64,000 nt of DNA from Microvelia longipes (lineage: Eukaryota; Arthropoda; Insecta; Hemiptera; Veliidae). The stretch is taken from the NCBI GenBank assembly GCA_018340805.1, contig JACMZG010001914.1, positions 3,911,778 to 3,975,777 of the forward strand, given 5' to 3'. Position numbers and translations under genes: made by a program. Positions 24,288 through 35,694 of this stretch are shown in pieces. The notes beneath the pieces were generated by a model. It was not told the DNA's origin. It saw only the letters and a program-made list of their open reading frames with translations, and made no database searches. The stretch's first letter is position 1, and each line of letters opens with the position of its first letter.

Positions 24288-24940
24288 ATACAAATTTATA
24301 AGTACGAACATGGTTTTCAACATTGGTTTGCCCCAAACCCTTAGTTATAAAGAAAACAATTATAATTAGCAGCACTTAAATATTTAATCGTGAGAGAGTA
24401 TAAGTATAGGACTAAGTATAACAGTTATATTACTGAATATTATTCCAAGTATTGTATAGAATCGTAACAGTACAATAGTTGTAAGTAAACAGTCTGCAAG
24501 TAAGGTTATGATACTGGGTCACAGGGTTACTGAACTCACAGCTCTGCTATCTAGGTTACCCTTCCCCCTCCATTAATTCAATTCAATTAATTAACTTTTA
24601 TTATTAGTTTTTTAAAACATAAAATAGCGATATTCATTGTAATAATATTGTTACCAAATACTAGTCATGTCCTTGCGTGGAGTGAGTTCGATGAACTTTT
24701 ACAACTTGTGTCTCGTACCCCGGGGGTACATTGTACATGCAACTGGATCAGAAAGAGTCCCAGGTTCTACGTCATTCACTCCACAGCTCAACTAGTACTT
24801 ACAGCGTGACAAAACATTTGAAATTTAGTTTATTATTTTAAAAACATACATGCATTATAATAAGATGATGATGATTAAACTTGTCAATCGCCACTAAAAT
24901 TATAATTTTTTAATTAATTACTGTACATCAATAATAAATT

Positions 24941-25008
24941 ACCGTTTTTGGGTCTTTCGACACATCAGGATATTTACCCTGCAGGGACCATATCAGGGGA
25001 ATTTCGCT
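24941..25008 (-). mobile_element. tRNA-derived SINE, 3'-end fragment
   Basis: ACCGTTTTTGGGTCTTTCG and TATTTACCCTGCAGGGACC match the tail end of the SINE. The head is missing. Confidence 0.55.
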
Positions 25009-25048
25009 AGTAAAAATGAGCTGGGGAAAAGGTTTATTTTTAAAAGAG

Positions 25049-25053
<5 letters not shown>

Positions 25054-25135
<82 letters not shown>

Positions 25136-25144
25136 TATATATAT
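25054..25144. repeat. (TA)n microsatellite
   Basis: TA run abutting the right arm of the long inverted repeat. Confidence 0.95.
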
Positions 25145-26124
25145 GTAACATTAGATAATGAAAAAACACATCAAATTATAAAAAAAGAACTTGATCATTC
25201 TCTCCACCCTGACCAGGGCTTTTGATGCCCTCGGTTTTTTGGAATTTCTTGTTATGTAGCTTTATTATTATTACAAAAATTAAATAACAATATTAGTATT
25301 ATATTCTTGTTATAAGAATATTTTTGAATATCTCAATCCTTAAAAGATTAAGGGTTTCCAAAAATTTAGCGGTACCAAGGATTTAGCATTTCCTGTAATT
25401 TATTAGTCCCAGAGTTTTATAATCCGTTTCTTGCCTTAATATTATGGCCCTTGTTGTCTTTTAGGCTCTTAAATGATGGTTAAATAGATAACTCAGAAAT
25501 TTAGCTTTGTCATTACAATGCTGGTTTAGAGCATTGTTGGTCACCAGAGATTAATCCTGAAGGATCAACCTAGGTGGGAAATAACCATTGTGTTCCATCT
25601 TTACAAAAAATATACATTTTTACGAGTCATGAAAGTAGTAAAACTTTCTCGGAATTTTTTATTTGAAGTTAATAAGTTGTACAGTTATTTTGTTACAATA
25701 AAGTTTGAAGTTATTTTATCTTCATCATCTTTTAAGTACCGTTAAGTTGAGACTGTTACTTTGATTAATTGTCTTGTCAAATGGACTCAACTTGTTTGTT
25801 GGCAAGTGGTTCCCCTCCTCAGTACACGCAGACTCACCAAGGTCACCAGGCAAGGTCACAATGTGTACACTAACTTAACATGATAACCTTGGAACTCACC
25901 ATATCATTTTTTTACTACGTAGGGACTTGACTCATAATTCCAAATCAAGAAATACTTGACATTTCTTCCTTTTATTCCAAACATTTCCCATTACATAGTA
26001 TTAACATTCCTTTGTATGTAAAATATAAATAAGTTGTATTATATAGAAAATCTAAGAATGAATTGCCTTTTGGATAATAATGCAATTTCAACGACAAGTA
26101 TTATTTGTTTACTAAAGAGGAGAC

Positions 26125-26612
26125 GTCTCCGCTATGCTTAGGAAGTTAAGAGAACTAAGCATCTCTACTATGCTTAGGAAGTTAAAAGAGGACTAAGAAT
26201 CTCTACTATGCTTAGGAATTTAAAAGAGGACTAAGCATCTCTACTATGCTTAGGAAGTTAAGAGAACTAAGCATCTCCACTATGCTTAAGAAGTTAAGAG
26301 AACTAAGCATCTCCACTATGCTTAGGAAGTTAAGAGAACTAAGCATCTCCACTATGCTTAAAAAGTTAAGAGGACTAAGCATCTCTACTATGCTTAGGAA
26401 GTTAAGAGAACTAAGCATCTCCACTATGCTTAAGAAGTTAAGAGAACTAAGCATCTCCACTATGCTTAGGAAGTTAAGAGAACTAAGCATCTTCACTATG
26501 CTTAAGAAGTTAAGAGAACTAAGCATCTCCTCTATGCTTAGGAAGTTAAGAGGACTTAGCATCTCTACTATCCTTAGAAAGTTTAGGGGACTAATCATCT
26601 CCACTATGCTGT
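26125..26612 (+). repeat. 36-bp tandem array, about 13 copies
   Basis: Unit GAAGTTAAGAGAACTAAGCA, TCTCCACTATGCTTAG. ORFs on both strands (about 130 codons) arise because 36 is a multiple of three. Confidence 0.95.
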
Positions 26613-26940
26613 TATTTATTTATTTACATACTTGAGGTTACTTTATTACAAAGTTTCTCAATAGTCAAAATTTTACAATTAAATGAAAAAAAAAAACAAG
26701 AAAACAAATAGATTATAAATTATTAAATTGACTGCATAAACATAGGCAGCATAACTTGAATAACAAACTTGATTAAAAAAAAACAAAAAAAGCATAACAT
26801 TACTTGAGAAACACTAAACATTTAAGGTGGGAATACTAAATTATCAGCTAAAAATTCGTTAACATTATAGTAGGCTTTCTCAAACAACAATGTTTTAATG
26901 ATTTTTTTTTGAAATTTTTGGGTGGTTTAAGATAAATTTA
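26613..26940. other. 328-bp unique sequence interrupting the 36-bp array
   Basis: AT-rich, with A11 and other A runs (26686, 26776). No TIR, ORF or known element recognised. The array monomer resumes at 26945. Confidence 0.6.
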
Positions 26941-27285
26941 AGATAGCTTAGGAAGTTAAGAGGACTAAGCATCTCCACTATGCTTAGGAGGTTAAAAGTA
27001 AAGCATCTCCAATATGCTTAAGAAGTTAAGAGGACTAAGCATCTCCACTATGCTTAGGAGGTTAAAAGTAAAGCATCTCCAATATGCTTAAGAAGTTAAG
27101 AGGACTAAGCATCTCCACTATGCTTAGGAGGTTAAAAGTAAAGCATCTCCACTATGCTTAAGAAGTTAAGAGGACTAAGCATCTCCACTATGCTTAGAGG
27201 AAATTTAAGAGGACTTAGCATTTCCACTTTGCTTAGGAAGTTAAGAGGACTAAGCATCTCCACTATGCTTAGGAAGTTCAAATAC
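26941..27285 (+). repeat. Second block of the 36-bp array, two-unit pattern
   Basis: Same monomer, but units alternate with a shortened variant GGTTAAAAGTAAAGCATCTC, giving a repeating pair of about 68 bp in the first part. Confidence 0.92.
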
Positions 27286-27335
27286 TTTACAACATTTTAA
27301 TTTTGAATGGAAAGTAATTAAGAAAACGAAAAATT

Positions 27336-27545
27336 AATTTTTACTTTTCCTCATTTATACCGCAGGTATATAGGAAAAGTATTGTGTTGGCGAAAAATCC
27401 GAAACCCTTGGATGTGACCGGAGTTATCCGTTTTAGGTGTTTTTAAGCCCTCCAAAGTGGTTTTTACATAGTTGTCTGTCTGTATGTGTGGGTGTCTGTT
27501 ATCATCGTAGGTTCTAGTTGATTTATGATAGAGAGTTGTTTTCTA
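27336..27545 (+). repeat. 5S-family left module
   Basis: TTACTTTTCCTCATTTATACC, GGTATATAGGAAAAGTATTG, GAGTTATCCGTTTTAGG and GTTGTCTGTCTGTATGTGTG are in order. The copy ends shortly after CATCGTAGGTTCTAG. Confidence 0.7.
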
Positions 27546-28167
27546 TCTACCTGAAATTGTTTTTCTTCAATTTTCCAATGTACACTTAGCATTTATTTTC
27601 ACGAAGTAAAACCAAATTATTATTTACTTTTCAGGTTTTTTTCCGAAAAAAACTTAATATTGTTGTAGAAATTATTCGTTGATTACCATAAATAATAAAA
27701 GAATATTTATACTCGAGTAACATACACAGGGCAAGTTGTAAATTTTCTCTATTTTTCTGTTCCTCCTGATAGTTTCCATAAATCTTTCCATGTTTTTCTT
27801 CCATATCCATGTATTTTGTTCGCTCTATATATCCTGCTCGTATTTTTTTAGCTTCATATTTTTCATATTTGTTATTTATTCTTTGCTTTTTAAGTTACTC
27901 CCATTTCTGCAAGATATACGCTTTTATTTTTTTTAAACTCACGCCCTTACATGCTGACTTTTAATTTTTGAAATATTAGGGTGTTGAGGGGTTGAAACGA
28001 GGACATAAAATAAAAAAGGAAATGTTGTTGGTGTCTCATTTATTCTTCGAGTATTTTCTACTTCTTTTTCTTCTCTTCATGATTAATTTTAAAATGACTT
28101 AACGTTGATCTTTAATTCTTTGTTTATTTTCAAAGCTATGTGTACAAACACAAGTTCATTTCAGTTA

Positions 28168-28358
28168 TTAAACTGACCTTTGACACCACGGAGGACTGGG
28201 GTTCGCATCCCAGGTTACGCTCTCTGTTTATATAAGATTATTGTTCAAATAACTTATCGCCAACTTTAGATTACTCTTTGAGCGTAACGGTTGCCACAAC
28301 CACTAGAGGTGGTTCCCGCAGGGGTTGTCCCTGTTAGGCCGCAAGGCTCTAAACGGGT
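28168..28358 (+). mobile_element. tRNA-derived SINE, copy 3, forward
   Basis: The tRNA-like head contains GGGTTCGCATCCC at 28199-28211, a good box B. The body has TTATCGCCAACTTTAG, GTGGTTCCCGCAGGG and the end CTCTAAACGGG. A TAT trinucleotide tail follows (28359-28371). The head is shortened before box B, so box A is weak. Confidence 0.7.
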
Positions 28359-28368
28359 ATTATTATTA

Positions 28369-28552
28369 TCGTGGCAGTATGCCAGTTACAAAACTAAAAA
28401 TTCGACAAGCAGCTACAGGAAAACAACCATTTGAGCGCGAAGCAGTTACAAATAAATAGATGCGGGGCCGCAAAACTGCCATCAGAACGTCGCCGTGTAA
28501 GTGGCCAAAAGGCCTCTTGTTTGCGGCCAAAAGGCTTCTTGTTTTCATTTAC
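28369..28552 (+). repeat. Relative of the 11.1-kb segment
   Basis: TCGTGGCAGTATGCCAGTTA at the start, GATGCGGGGCCGCAAAACTG and AAAGGCCTCTTGTTT follow in the same order as at 11145-11320. Lies between a SINE and a TIR element. Confidence 0.5.
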
Positions 28553-28751
28553 TTCGTTCACACGCGGAGTTTGGCAAGGGGTTCAACCCCGTGTTCAATC
28601 TCCTTTGGAGTTCAACTCCGACTGTTCACACGGTATTTTTAAGTTTGGACTCAACCCCGATAAAAAAAATGAGTGTCTGGGTCGAACCCCGTTGTCAACA
28701 CAACTATCAGGGGAGTTGAAACCCCCCTTATAAACCCTGCGTGTGAACGAA
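28553..28751. mobile_element. 199-bp TIR element
   Basis: TTCGTTCACACGCGGAGTTT on the left is matched by CCCTGCGTGTGAACGAA inverted on the right. Inside are GGGGTTCAACCCCG and GGAGTTCAACTCC palindromes. The overlapping ORFs (60-100 codons) are chance. Confidence 0.7.
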
Positions 28752-29401
28752 ACAATTATACTGAATCAATAAGTTAAGCTGTTTTTTTGCTGACACTTTT
28801 GACAAACTCTTTTTTACTCACACAGTCACATATTACGTGTCTAAATTGTATGTATATTTAGCTATATTCTAATATAAAATACTCATATGGTGTTATCAGC
28901 ACTGATAAGAACTAATACTCCCCCTTCCCCTAGCCTTGCTGTCTAGTGATACGAGGTTTTTACGTCAATCTCATTTACAGTGTTGCCACATACTACACTG
29001 TGTCAATATTATCTTTGTATTTTAACAGTGTAACGTTGCCAGATTTACACTCTAGAATTGCAAAAACCTTTTGTAATACGTGTTCAGTATGGATTATTGT
29101 AATTAGTTTTTATCCAAATTTCATTTATTTATCTAATATCATTTTTTTTTTAAATTTCCTTGATATTTCGTAACAATATTTTTTTGACAATTCAACATGT
29201 TACTCCGACAATATGGCTCCGCCAAATAAGCTACCTATGGCTTTCCCAACAAACGAATAACACTTTTTAGTTACAGTCTGACCAAGAAGTTAGAAAAAAA
29301 ATCAGAGGAAACTGTTAATAACAATTAAACAGGTTCCAATTTGAAAAACCAAGGCAGAAATAACGTAGCTTTACTTAGCCTTTGTCGTGTATACGCTTAA
29401 T

Positions 29402-29404
<3 letters not shown>

Positions 29405-29476
<72 letters not shown>
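29405..29476. repeat. (TA)n microsatellite
   Basis: Pure TA, directly joined to a 5S-family fragment. Confidence 0.95.
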
Positions 29477-29480
<4 letters not shown>

Positions 29481-29750
29481 TTCAGGTGTTCTGAACGGAT
29501 CACCTTCTGAGTGATTTTTCCAAATATGTCCTTATCGGTTTCTGCTATTTATTATATATTATTAACTATATTAACTATTTATTAACTATATTATTAGTTT
29601 ATTTATTAGTTGAAGTTTTACCAAATTACGCATGTGTACCTGTTTTAGGAAATTGTTTATAACCGTATAAATAATTCAATTGATTTGAAATTTAGTACAA
29701 AAGTGTACTTCCTCTGTGTAATAAACAAGTGAACGAATAGATCGAATGTA
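29475..29750 (+). repeat. 5S-family remnant after (TA)n
   Basis: Begins at the end of a (TA)n tract with ATCCGTTTCAGGTG. Later it has the family's GATTTGAAATTTAGTAC segment. The central part is diverged. A separate piece at 30150-30256 may be the continuation, split by the palindromic element at 29753-30111. Confidence 0.5.
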
Positions 29751-29800
29751 TTAAAAGTCTCTCCACAGTTAAACATTTTATTCAAAGTAAAGCGGAGCTC

Positions 29801-29828
29801 TTTCGACTTAACAAGAGGTCATCATCAG
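29801..29828 (-). other. Hammerhead-core-like motif, site 2
   Basis: Minus strand: CTGATGA, T, stem GAC..GTC, GAAA. Left arm of the palindromic element. Confidence 0.3.
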
Positions 29829-30034
29829 TGTCTTTGAGCAGAGATTAAAGTGTTGGTAAGAGTAGTTTTAAATATAAAATAATAAAACAAAACCAAGAAG
29901 GTTTGAGTTTATAAAAGTTGATACAAGTATATGACATGTGAAAATATGAGTATGAGTCTTGTTACTAGCTTACTTAAACCTTCTTTTTTTTTATATTTAA
30001 AACTACTCTTTTCTTTAACCTCTACTTAAGGGCA

Positions 30035-30062
30035 TTGATGATGACCTCTAGTTAGGTCGAAA
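30035..30062 (+). other. Hammerhead-core-like motif, site 3
   Basis: TTGATGA, T, stem GACCT..AGGTC, GAAA. Right arm of the palindromic element; the first core C is T here. Confidence 0.3.
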
Positions 30063-30149
30063 GCTTTCTGCTTTACTTCGAATAAAATCTTTACCTGTGG
30101 AGAGACTTTTTATTCTTACGTTTTATTACGATGAACTCCATTCAAGCTC

Positions 30150-30256
30150 ATTCTGAAACAAGTGTTCTCAGTTTTATTCCGAGGCTAGTATGTCTACGAT
30201 TTTGGTTGTATCATTAATGTTAAGCAGTATCGAGGTGTATAGGTGACCGTGATTTG
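30150..30256 (+). repeat. 5S-like segment remnant
   Basis: GTTAAGCAGTATCGAGG at 30219, then ATAGGTGACCGTGA, i.e. 5S box A and box C equivalents with the middle shortened. Confidence 0.5.
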
Positions 30257-30259
30257 TTT

Positions 30260-31660
30260 ACTTAGAACATAATTTAAATATTTTAAGTTTTTTTTTTGTA
30301 TCTCTAAGTACATACTTATAGAATGCTAGCTAAGTTAGGGGTTAAAGGTACTAAGGATGAGGAGTATAGGTAGTGGTTTGTACCTGCGTAGAAAATACTC
30401 CCCTCCTTTCAACCCCTCTATACAGTTTTCTTGTGTTTTCTATCCCCCCCACCCTGCGCCCCGCTCGCACTCAGTCTTGGTCTCTACATCTAATAGTTCA
30501 CGTCTTTTTTCGTTCCCCCCCCCAGGAAAATTTAGGTAAAAGTTAACCCTTTAAAAAAGTGCATAGTACAAAGTGACGTTCAAAACCCAATCTGTGCAAT
30601 ATTTAAAAATATATAAAAACTAGTGATTATTAATACTATGTAGTTCGAATAAATTCTTATTACTAATTTATTAACATAACATATTTTTTAGTTTTTTATT
30701 CGGTTTGAAATTTGTTTTGGTGAAAAGTGTTGTGTTATGTACCAAGTTATATTATCATGTTTGTTATCAGTATGTGATAAGATGATAGTAAATATTGATA
30801 AGGTCATATCAGTAGCACCCTCATGACTTTCACTCATCATGATTATGGGTAATTTTACTTTTGTTTATTTTCCTTTTTTTGTAATTTTTGTTTTCACTCC
30901 GATTTTCTTTTGGAGTTTTTAAATTGTTGTTGAATATCCGGAAAAAAATATTTTTAATTAATTTTCGTTTAATTAACTATAATTTTTTTCAGTCGCACAA
31001 TGAAATTTAAATACAAAAGTGACTATTCCTGTCACACCCATTTTTATGGACCTGGAGTTACCTTCTCACGCTAAAAAACCTTGATGTCACTTATAGGTCC
31101 ATAAGTGACATTACTAAAAGACTCGAACGCCTTGTTACCTATATTTTTTAAATTTTGACTTTCTTATTTCATTTAAGTCCTGATTTTAGTTAGCCCTATG
31201 TTCAGAAGTCTAGTCTTTAATATTTAACCCTGATGAAAGTAAGGATTGACATCTGTTAAGCTTTGAATCGATATCATTTCAGAAAGATAATCAGTAAATT
31301 ATTTTTATCCTCAATGCAAAGATTTCTCTATTAAATTTTCCAATGATTGGTTGAGATTTTCTCATCTATAGAAAATGTTGTTGCTTCAGATAAAGCTCTC
31401 AAGGAGCTCTTTGTTCCGGGAGCTAACGAAGTCGCTTGTCTTTTAGATGTTCTATTGATATTAAATCAATAAGTCTTGATTAGATCAAGCCTTTGAAATG
31501 TCTTATCATATTTTCCGAATGGATGCTAGATTGATTTTCTATTCTAGTTTTAATTAATAATTCCACTCAGACCGAGCTGCAATTTATTCGCTTGCTTCTT
31601 TCTTTACATCCTAAATTCAAGTGGGGGCTAGGTTTCTAGGTCTGTAGCCAAGGTAGGCCT
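30260..31660. other. Intron stretch, nothing recognised
   Basis: Unique AT-rich sequence with pyrimidine runs at 30430-30525. No repeat family recognised. Confidence 0.5.
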
Positions 31661-31664
31661 AGCC

Positions 31665-31885
31665 TCCTTTGGAAAAAATGTGCCCACTTCTGACAAGGTA
31701 GTGTTCAGCAGAAGGCCTTAAGGTGTATAAACTTTGCCCCCTTTGGAAAATGTGCCCACTTCTGACAAGGTAGTGTTCAGCAGAAGGCCTTAAGGTGTAT
31801 AAACTTTGCCCCCGTTGGAAAATGTGCCCACTTCTGACAAGGTAGTGTTGAGCAGAAGGCCTTAAGGTGTATACAATTTGCCCCC
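31665..31885 (+). repeat. 71-bp tandem repeat, 3 copies
   Basis: Unit TTGGAAAATGTGCCCACTTC, TGACAAGGTAGTGTTCAGCA, GAAGGCCTTAAGGTGTATAA. An ORF on the minus strand is shared with the repeat only. Confidence 0.92.
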
Positions 31886-32009
31886 TGTAGGATTGGCTAC
31901 TGGCTAGGACAGGACTGTAATTTCTAAAAAAGAAAGGAGAGAATAAATAAACACAATTGACAATTATGAACCATCTGTTGTTGATTCTACATTTTGACAA
32001 TAAAATTGA

Positions 32010-32228
32010 CGTGCTTAATGCTCATATGGTCGTACCCGTCCAAGTAAATTCGCCGCGCACAAGCTATAGCTTATGCGGCTATTAAATAATTTATTATTTT
32101 CATAGTTTCATTTGCATATTCCATTGTCAAATAGACTTTTATTATTATTAATATATTACTTATAAATGTTTTATGCTGATATTTATATTATACTGTACGT
32201 ATGCTTTTAAAATAATAAATAAATCTCT
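32010..32228 (+). mobile_element. LINE 3'-end fragment with GC hairpin
   Basis: GCCGCGCACAAGCTATAGCT then TATGCGGC at 32052-32079 matches the hairpin in the LINE 3' UTR at 40380-40407 on the opposite strand. It ends AAAATAATAAATAAATCTC, a plausible polyadenylation/tail end. No coding part remains. Confidence 0.5.
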
Positions 32229-32507
32229 TAATCTCTAATCTCTAAAGGCCTTAAAGAATGCCTCAAAACTTTTTTTGGTGGGAAATTCTTTTGGTTGTGA
32301 AGAAACGTATTGTGGCGAAGAAGTGATTTGCTTATTTCTTCACCAATGAGTTTCTGAACTATTAAGTTAACGAGTTGTAGTCAATAATATAGAAATACTA
32401 AACTATAATTGCTTGCATTTTAAAATGACTCATATTGCTCCGCGTAATAGTTATCAGAGTTGCTAGGTATCTAACCTGCCAAGTATTAAAAGCATATTGT
32501 CTAAATT

Positions 32508-32695
32508 AATGTAAACTTTCTGTGTTCACCCTACTGCTAATTGTACTTATGTTAGCTAATTGTACTTATTTATGTGAACATTCTGTGTTCGCCCTACTGC
32601 TATACCTGTACTTATTTATGTGAACATTCTGTGTTTACCCTACTGCTACCTGTACTTATTTATGTACACCTTCTGTGTTCACTCTATTGCTAATG
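32508..32695 (+). repeat. About 52-bp tandem repeat, 4 copies
   Basis: Unit CATTCTGTGTTCACCCTACT, GCTACCTGTACTTATTTATG. Confidence 0.85.
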
Positions 32696-33120
32696 AACTT
32701 ATCTAGAACTTATGATCATTAACTATAATAATATGCTGATTAGTTTTAAGGAGACATTTGCCAAGTATAAAAACAAAAAATCTACCCTAACCCCTCAGTA
32801 TAAAACCTCATAATTCATTCTCCCTCTGGTAACGATAAAGTTGTTTTAAATTTTTCTTTGGTTAAGTTTATCACCTCCGGTAATTAAATTTATCCCAATA
32901 TATTTTATTTTCAATTTTATTAAATGATAACATCTTTAATTAAATATTCTATCGTTGACATATTAAATTAAAGTCTGATATAGATTAATTCTGTTCAAAA
33001 TTCACTAATTTTTGTAGACTTGCCTGCGTCAAATCAACAATAAACCCGCAATTAATTAAATTTATTTATTCAAAAGTAAATTATTTGTATTTGATAAAAC
33101 GGTGTATCGCCTATGTGACT

Positions 33121-33170
33121 CTTAATAAAACACCAAATTTTAACAAAATTTGAATTGTGTTTTTATTAAG
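33121..33170. repeat. 50-bp hairpin
   Basis: CTTAATAAAACACCAAATTT pairs with AAATTTGAATTGTGTTTTT then ATTAAG; four-base bulge, loop of about 3. Confidence 0.75.
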
Positions 33171-33660
33171 CAATTTTCTGAGGCGGTGTTACGACGACAA
33201 TAATTTGTTATGGTTTCATTTTGATCAAATACTACGTGCCTGTACATCGTGTAAACTAATTTGAATCGTACTGGGCTGGGATTGAAATATTTAAACATCA
33301 TTATTCCGACTCACATTTCAAATTTACTCCATCATTTTTATTTTGATTTTTCTAAAATTTATTTATGAGATCTCAGGGTGAGTTTTTCTTTAAAAAATCT
33401 AAAAAAATATTTTAATATATTCTCTGTTACTTTTATGAATTCAGCTTTAATAAAATAACCTGTTTACTTTGTATAAAATAAATTTTAGAGACATATTTAA
33501 AGGAAAAAAGAGATGGCTAATCCCCTTCCTAAATCTACTCATGATACTCCTCGGTTTCGATTACAAAGTTCAATTTTAGTGTCAAGTTTTGAATCTTGTT
33601 TTTGTTTTATAATAGCTATTACATACCTCTCACCGCATACTATGCCCCTCTAATTACATT

Positions 33661-33687
33661 TATATATATATATATATATATTATATA

Positions 33688-33768
<81 letters not shown>
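33661..33768. repeat. (TA)n microsatellite
   Basis: TA run ending at the left end of a 5S-family copy. Confidence 0.95.
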
Positions 33769-33769
<1 letters not shown>

Positions 33770-33771
33770 CA

Positions 33772-34485
33772 TTCCTCATTTATATTATTGGTAATAGAAA
33801 AATTATTGTGTTTGCACTAAGAGTCCGAAACCGGGATCCCTCCTGAACAATCCATTTCCGGTGTTTTTAAGACCTTGTAAGTGGTTTTTACTAAGTTGTC
33901 TGAGTGTATATCCTATACCATCGTAGCTTCAGTGTGTTTACGCTTGTGTTCAAAATTGGTACAAATACCAATATTTAGGTCTAGTCAGGCTATCTGAGAA
34001 ATGTTTCTTTTAAGGCGTGATTAAGCGCAAATAACGACTTTACAACAATTCATAAACGCCAACAAATATTTTGAAAATTGATTGCATATATTCCGACATA
34101 CGACTAATTGATTGCATATTCGACATACGACCAATTGACATATATTCCGACATACGACAATTGATTGCATATATTCCGACATACGACCAATTGATTGCAT
34201 ATATTCCGACATACGACCAATTGATTGCATATATTCCGACATACGACCAATTGATTGCATATAATACGATCAATTGTACCAAGTTACATCTTATTATCAG
34301 CATTAGTTGTCATTCAATTTTTATTGAATGACATGTTAGTTATATCACTTACGTTAAGCAGCATCGAACAAGGGCTGTATCCGGATGGATAACCGCTGTC
34401 AATAACACATGAGGAGGAGCGTAGCGAATCTGACATGGCAAGGAAAAGTTGCGAGGGTACCTATACTTAATTTTTCTCTTATTCT
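33772..34485 (+). repeat. 5S-containing dispersed repeat with internal minisatellite
   Basis: Left module from 33778 (TTCCTCATTTATATTATTGG, GAAACCGGGATCCCTCC), middle module (AAGGCGTGATTAAGCGC), then a 30-bp tandem array at 34075-34265, then ATCTTATTATCAGCATTAG, the 5S-like segment at 34353-34400 (GTTAAGCAGCATCGAAC, GGATGGATAACCGCTG) and a tail (GAGGAGCGTAGCGAATCTGA; GGAAAAGTTGCGAGGGTACC). One of the most complete copies. Confidence 0.75.
34075..34265 (+). repeat. 30-bp tandem array inside a 5S-family copy
   Basis: Unit TTGATTGCATATATTCCGAC, ATACGACCAA, about 7 copies. It lies between the middle module and the CAGCATTAG segment of the surrounding repeat. Confidence 0.93.
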
Positions 34486-35119
34486 TCCTTTTCTTTTTTT
34501 CTCTGCCTTCGTGTAATCCAAAAGAAACATGGTTTGGCAAATTCAAAAAGAAGCCGTACTAAGTTCGAGATTTAATATCCTGTAATAGAAACTATTGGAG
34601 GAGGAAGCCAAACTAATACTCAGTCAGTGCAGACGCCGACTCAAGCCAACGTAATCAAATCCCTCCTTCTATCTTTTATTATAATTGTTTTAAAGAATTG
34701 TCGCTTTTGACCTAAATAGGTAACAATTTTCAAAAAAAACTTTTAAGGGAGAGATCTGTCGCCAAAAGAAACAAGTGGCTCCGAGGCCACGTGGTTGTAC
34801 CGAATCACTTCGTCAAATTACTGATTTATGGCACCTTGCTATAATATAAGCGAATTTTCATATTTATTACTGAAAAAACTTGATTTGTTTACATTATGTC
34901 AATTAATGACATATTGTTTGCTTACAAAATATATGTCCATCAATAAAACCAGAACTAATACTATATATATTTTATAATATTATATAATATATATTTTAAA
35001 AATTGTATAAATAAATACTGATAATATAATGGAAATTCGTATTTTTGTAAACCATACATAGTAGTATATGTGTAAAAAAAGTCAGGCAAATGTAAACGCT
35101 ATATAAAGATTTGTGATTT

Positions 35120-35170
35120 TTTGAAATGTTTGTAGGGTCATTATTGTGGGTTAATGACGTCACAACATAA
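35120..35170 (-). repeat. 5S-family middle-module fragment
   Basis: On the minus strand it reads TGACGTCATTAACCCACAAT followed by AATGACC, matching the middle module of other copies. Too short to place further. Confidence 0.4.
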
Positions 35171-35694
35171 TTAACAAACAATTCGGGACACCAACAAGAT
35201 TGATTTTTGCACTAAGTTTTTATTTCGATCTGAGAAAGCGTCCGAAAGTCATAGCTTTAGCATTTAGCTTATATTATTAATCTTAGTATCTTATTTGTTT
35301 TTTACTTGATTATGTTTACCTATTAGTATGATTTGTATCTTCGTTTTTATTACGCAAAAAATCTAATTTATTCTGTACACTTTGGCCCCAATATGCTTCT
35401 GAACCCATTTCGAATAGTCCAAGATCCAGTCGCAAAACTTGATTTTTAGGTTCGCCTAAGTATCTTAACATAATTACATAGAAAACATGCAATTTTTAAG
35501 ACTTTCCTGTGTTTTGGGATCTAAGTTAGTGATTCATGTTGTATTTTTAGTAATATTTGAACGGTTATATCTATGGTTCTACTGGACCGATTTTTAAGGT
35601 TATGGAATTGTTTTGTCACAAATTTATTAAATTAAAAAAAGAATCCTTAATCTCTTTTTCTTTAGCCAATAGCAACATTTTGGAGCTAATTTTG

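Larger units (their letters stand above)
23479..25325. repeat. Long inverted repeat, arms about 200 bp, each ending in (TA)n
   Basis: The left arm (23479-23690: CAAGAATATAATATTAATAT, AGGGTGGAGAGAATGATC, TTTGATGTGTTTTCATTATC) is complementary to 25145-25325. The inner side of each arm runs into (TA)n (23719-23797 and 25054-25144). It could be two inverted copies of one repeat with a TA tail, or the ends of one 1.85-kb element. Confidence 0.75.
29753..30111. mobile_element. Palindromic element with arms of about 125 bp
   Basis: The left arm AAAAGTCTCTCCACAGTTAA, ACATTTTATTCAAAGTAAAG, TCGACTTAACAAGAGGTCAT is matched inverted by ATGACCTCTAGTTAGGTCGA, TTCGAATAAAATC, CTGTGGAGAGACTTTTT. The middle of about 100 bp includes inverted AAACCTTCTT/AAGGTTTGAG blocks. 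Each arm carries a TGATGATG...GTCGAAA motif. It separates two pieces of the 5S family, so it may be an insertion. Confidence 0.75.

Noticed and set aside
26212..26635. About 130-codon ORFs on both strands
   Set aside because: 36-bp tandem array with no stop in either direction; equal quality on both strands indicates chance.
28168..28240. Possible tRNA gene (GGGTTCGCATCCC)
   Set aside because: Box B is good, but there is no cloverleaf, and the sequence continues into the SINE body shared with 18.8 and 37.7 kb.
28431..28733. 100-codon ORF
   Set aside because: It crosses the border of two repeat elements and has three overlapping frames open; no domain.
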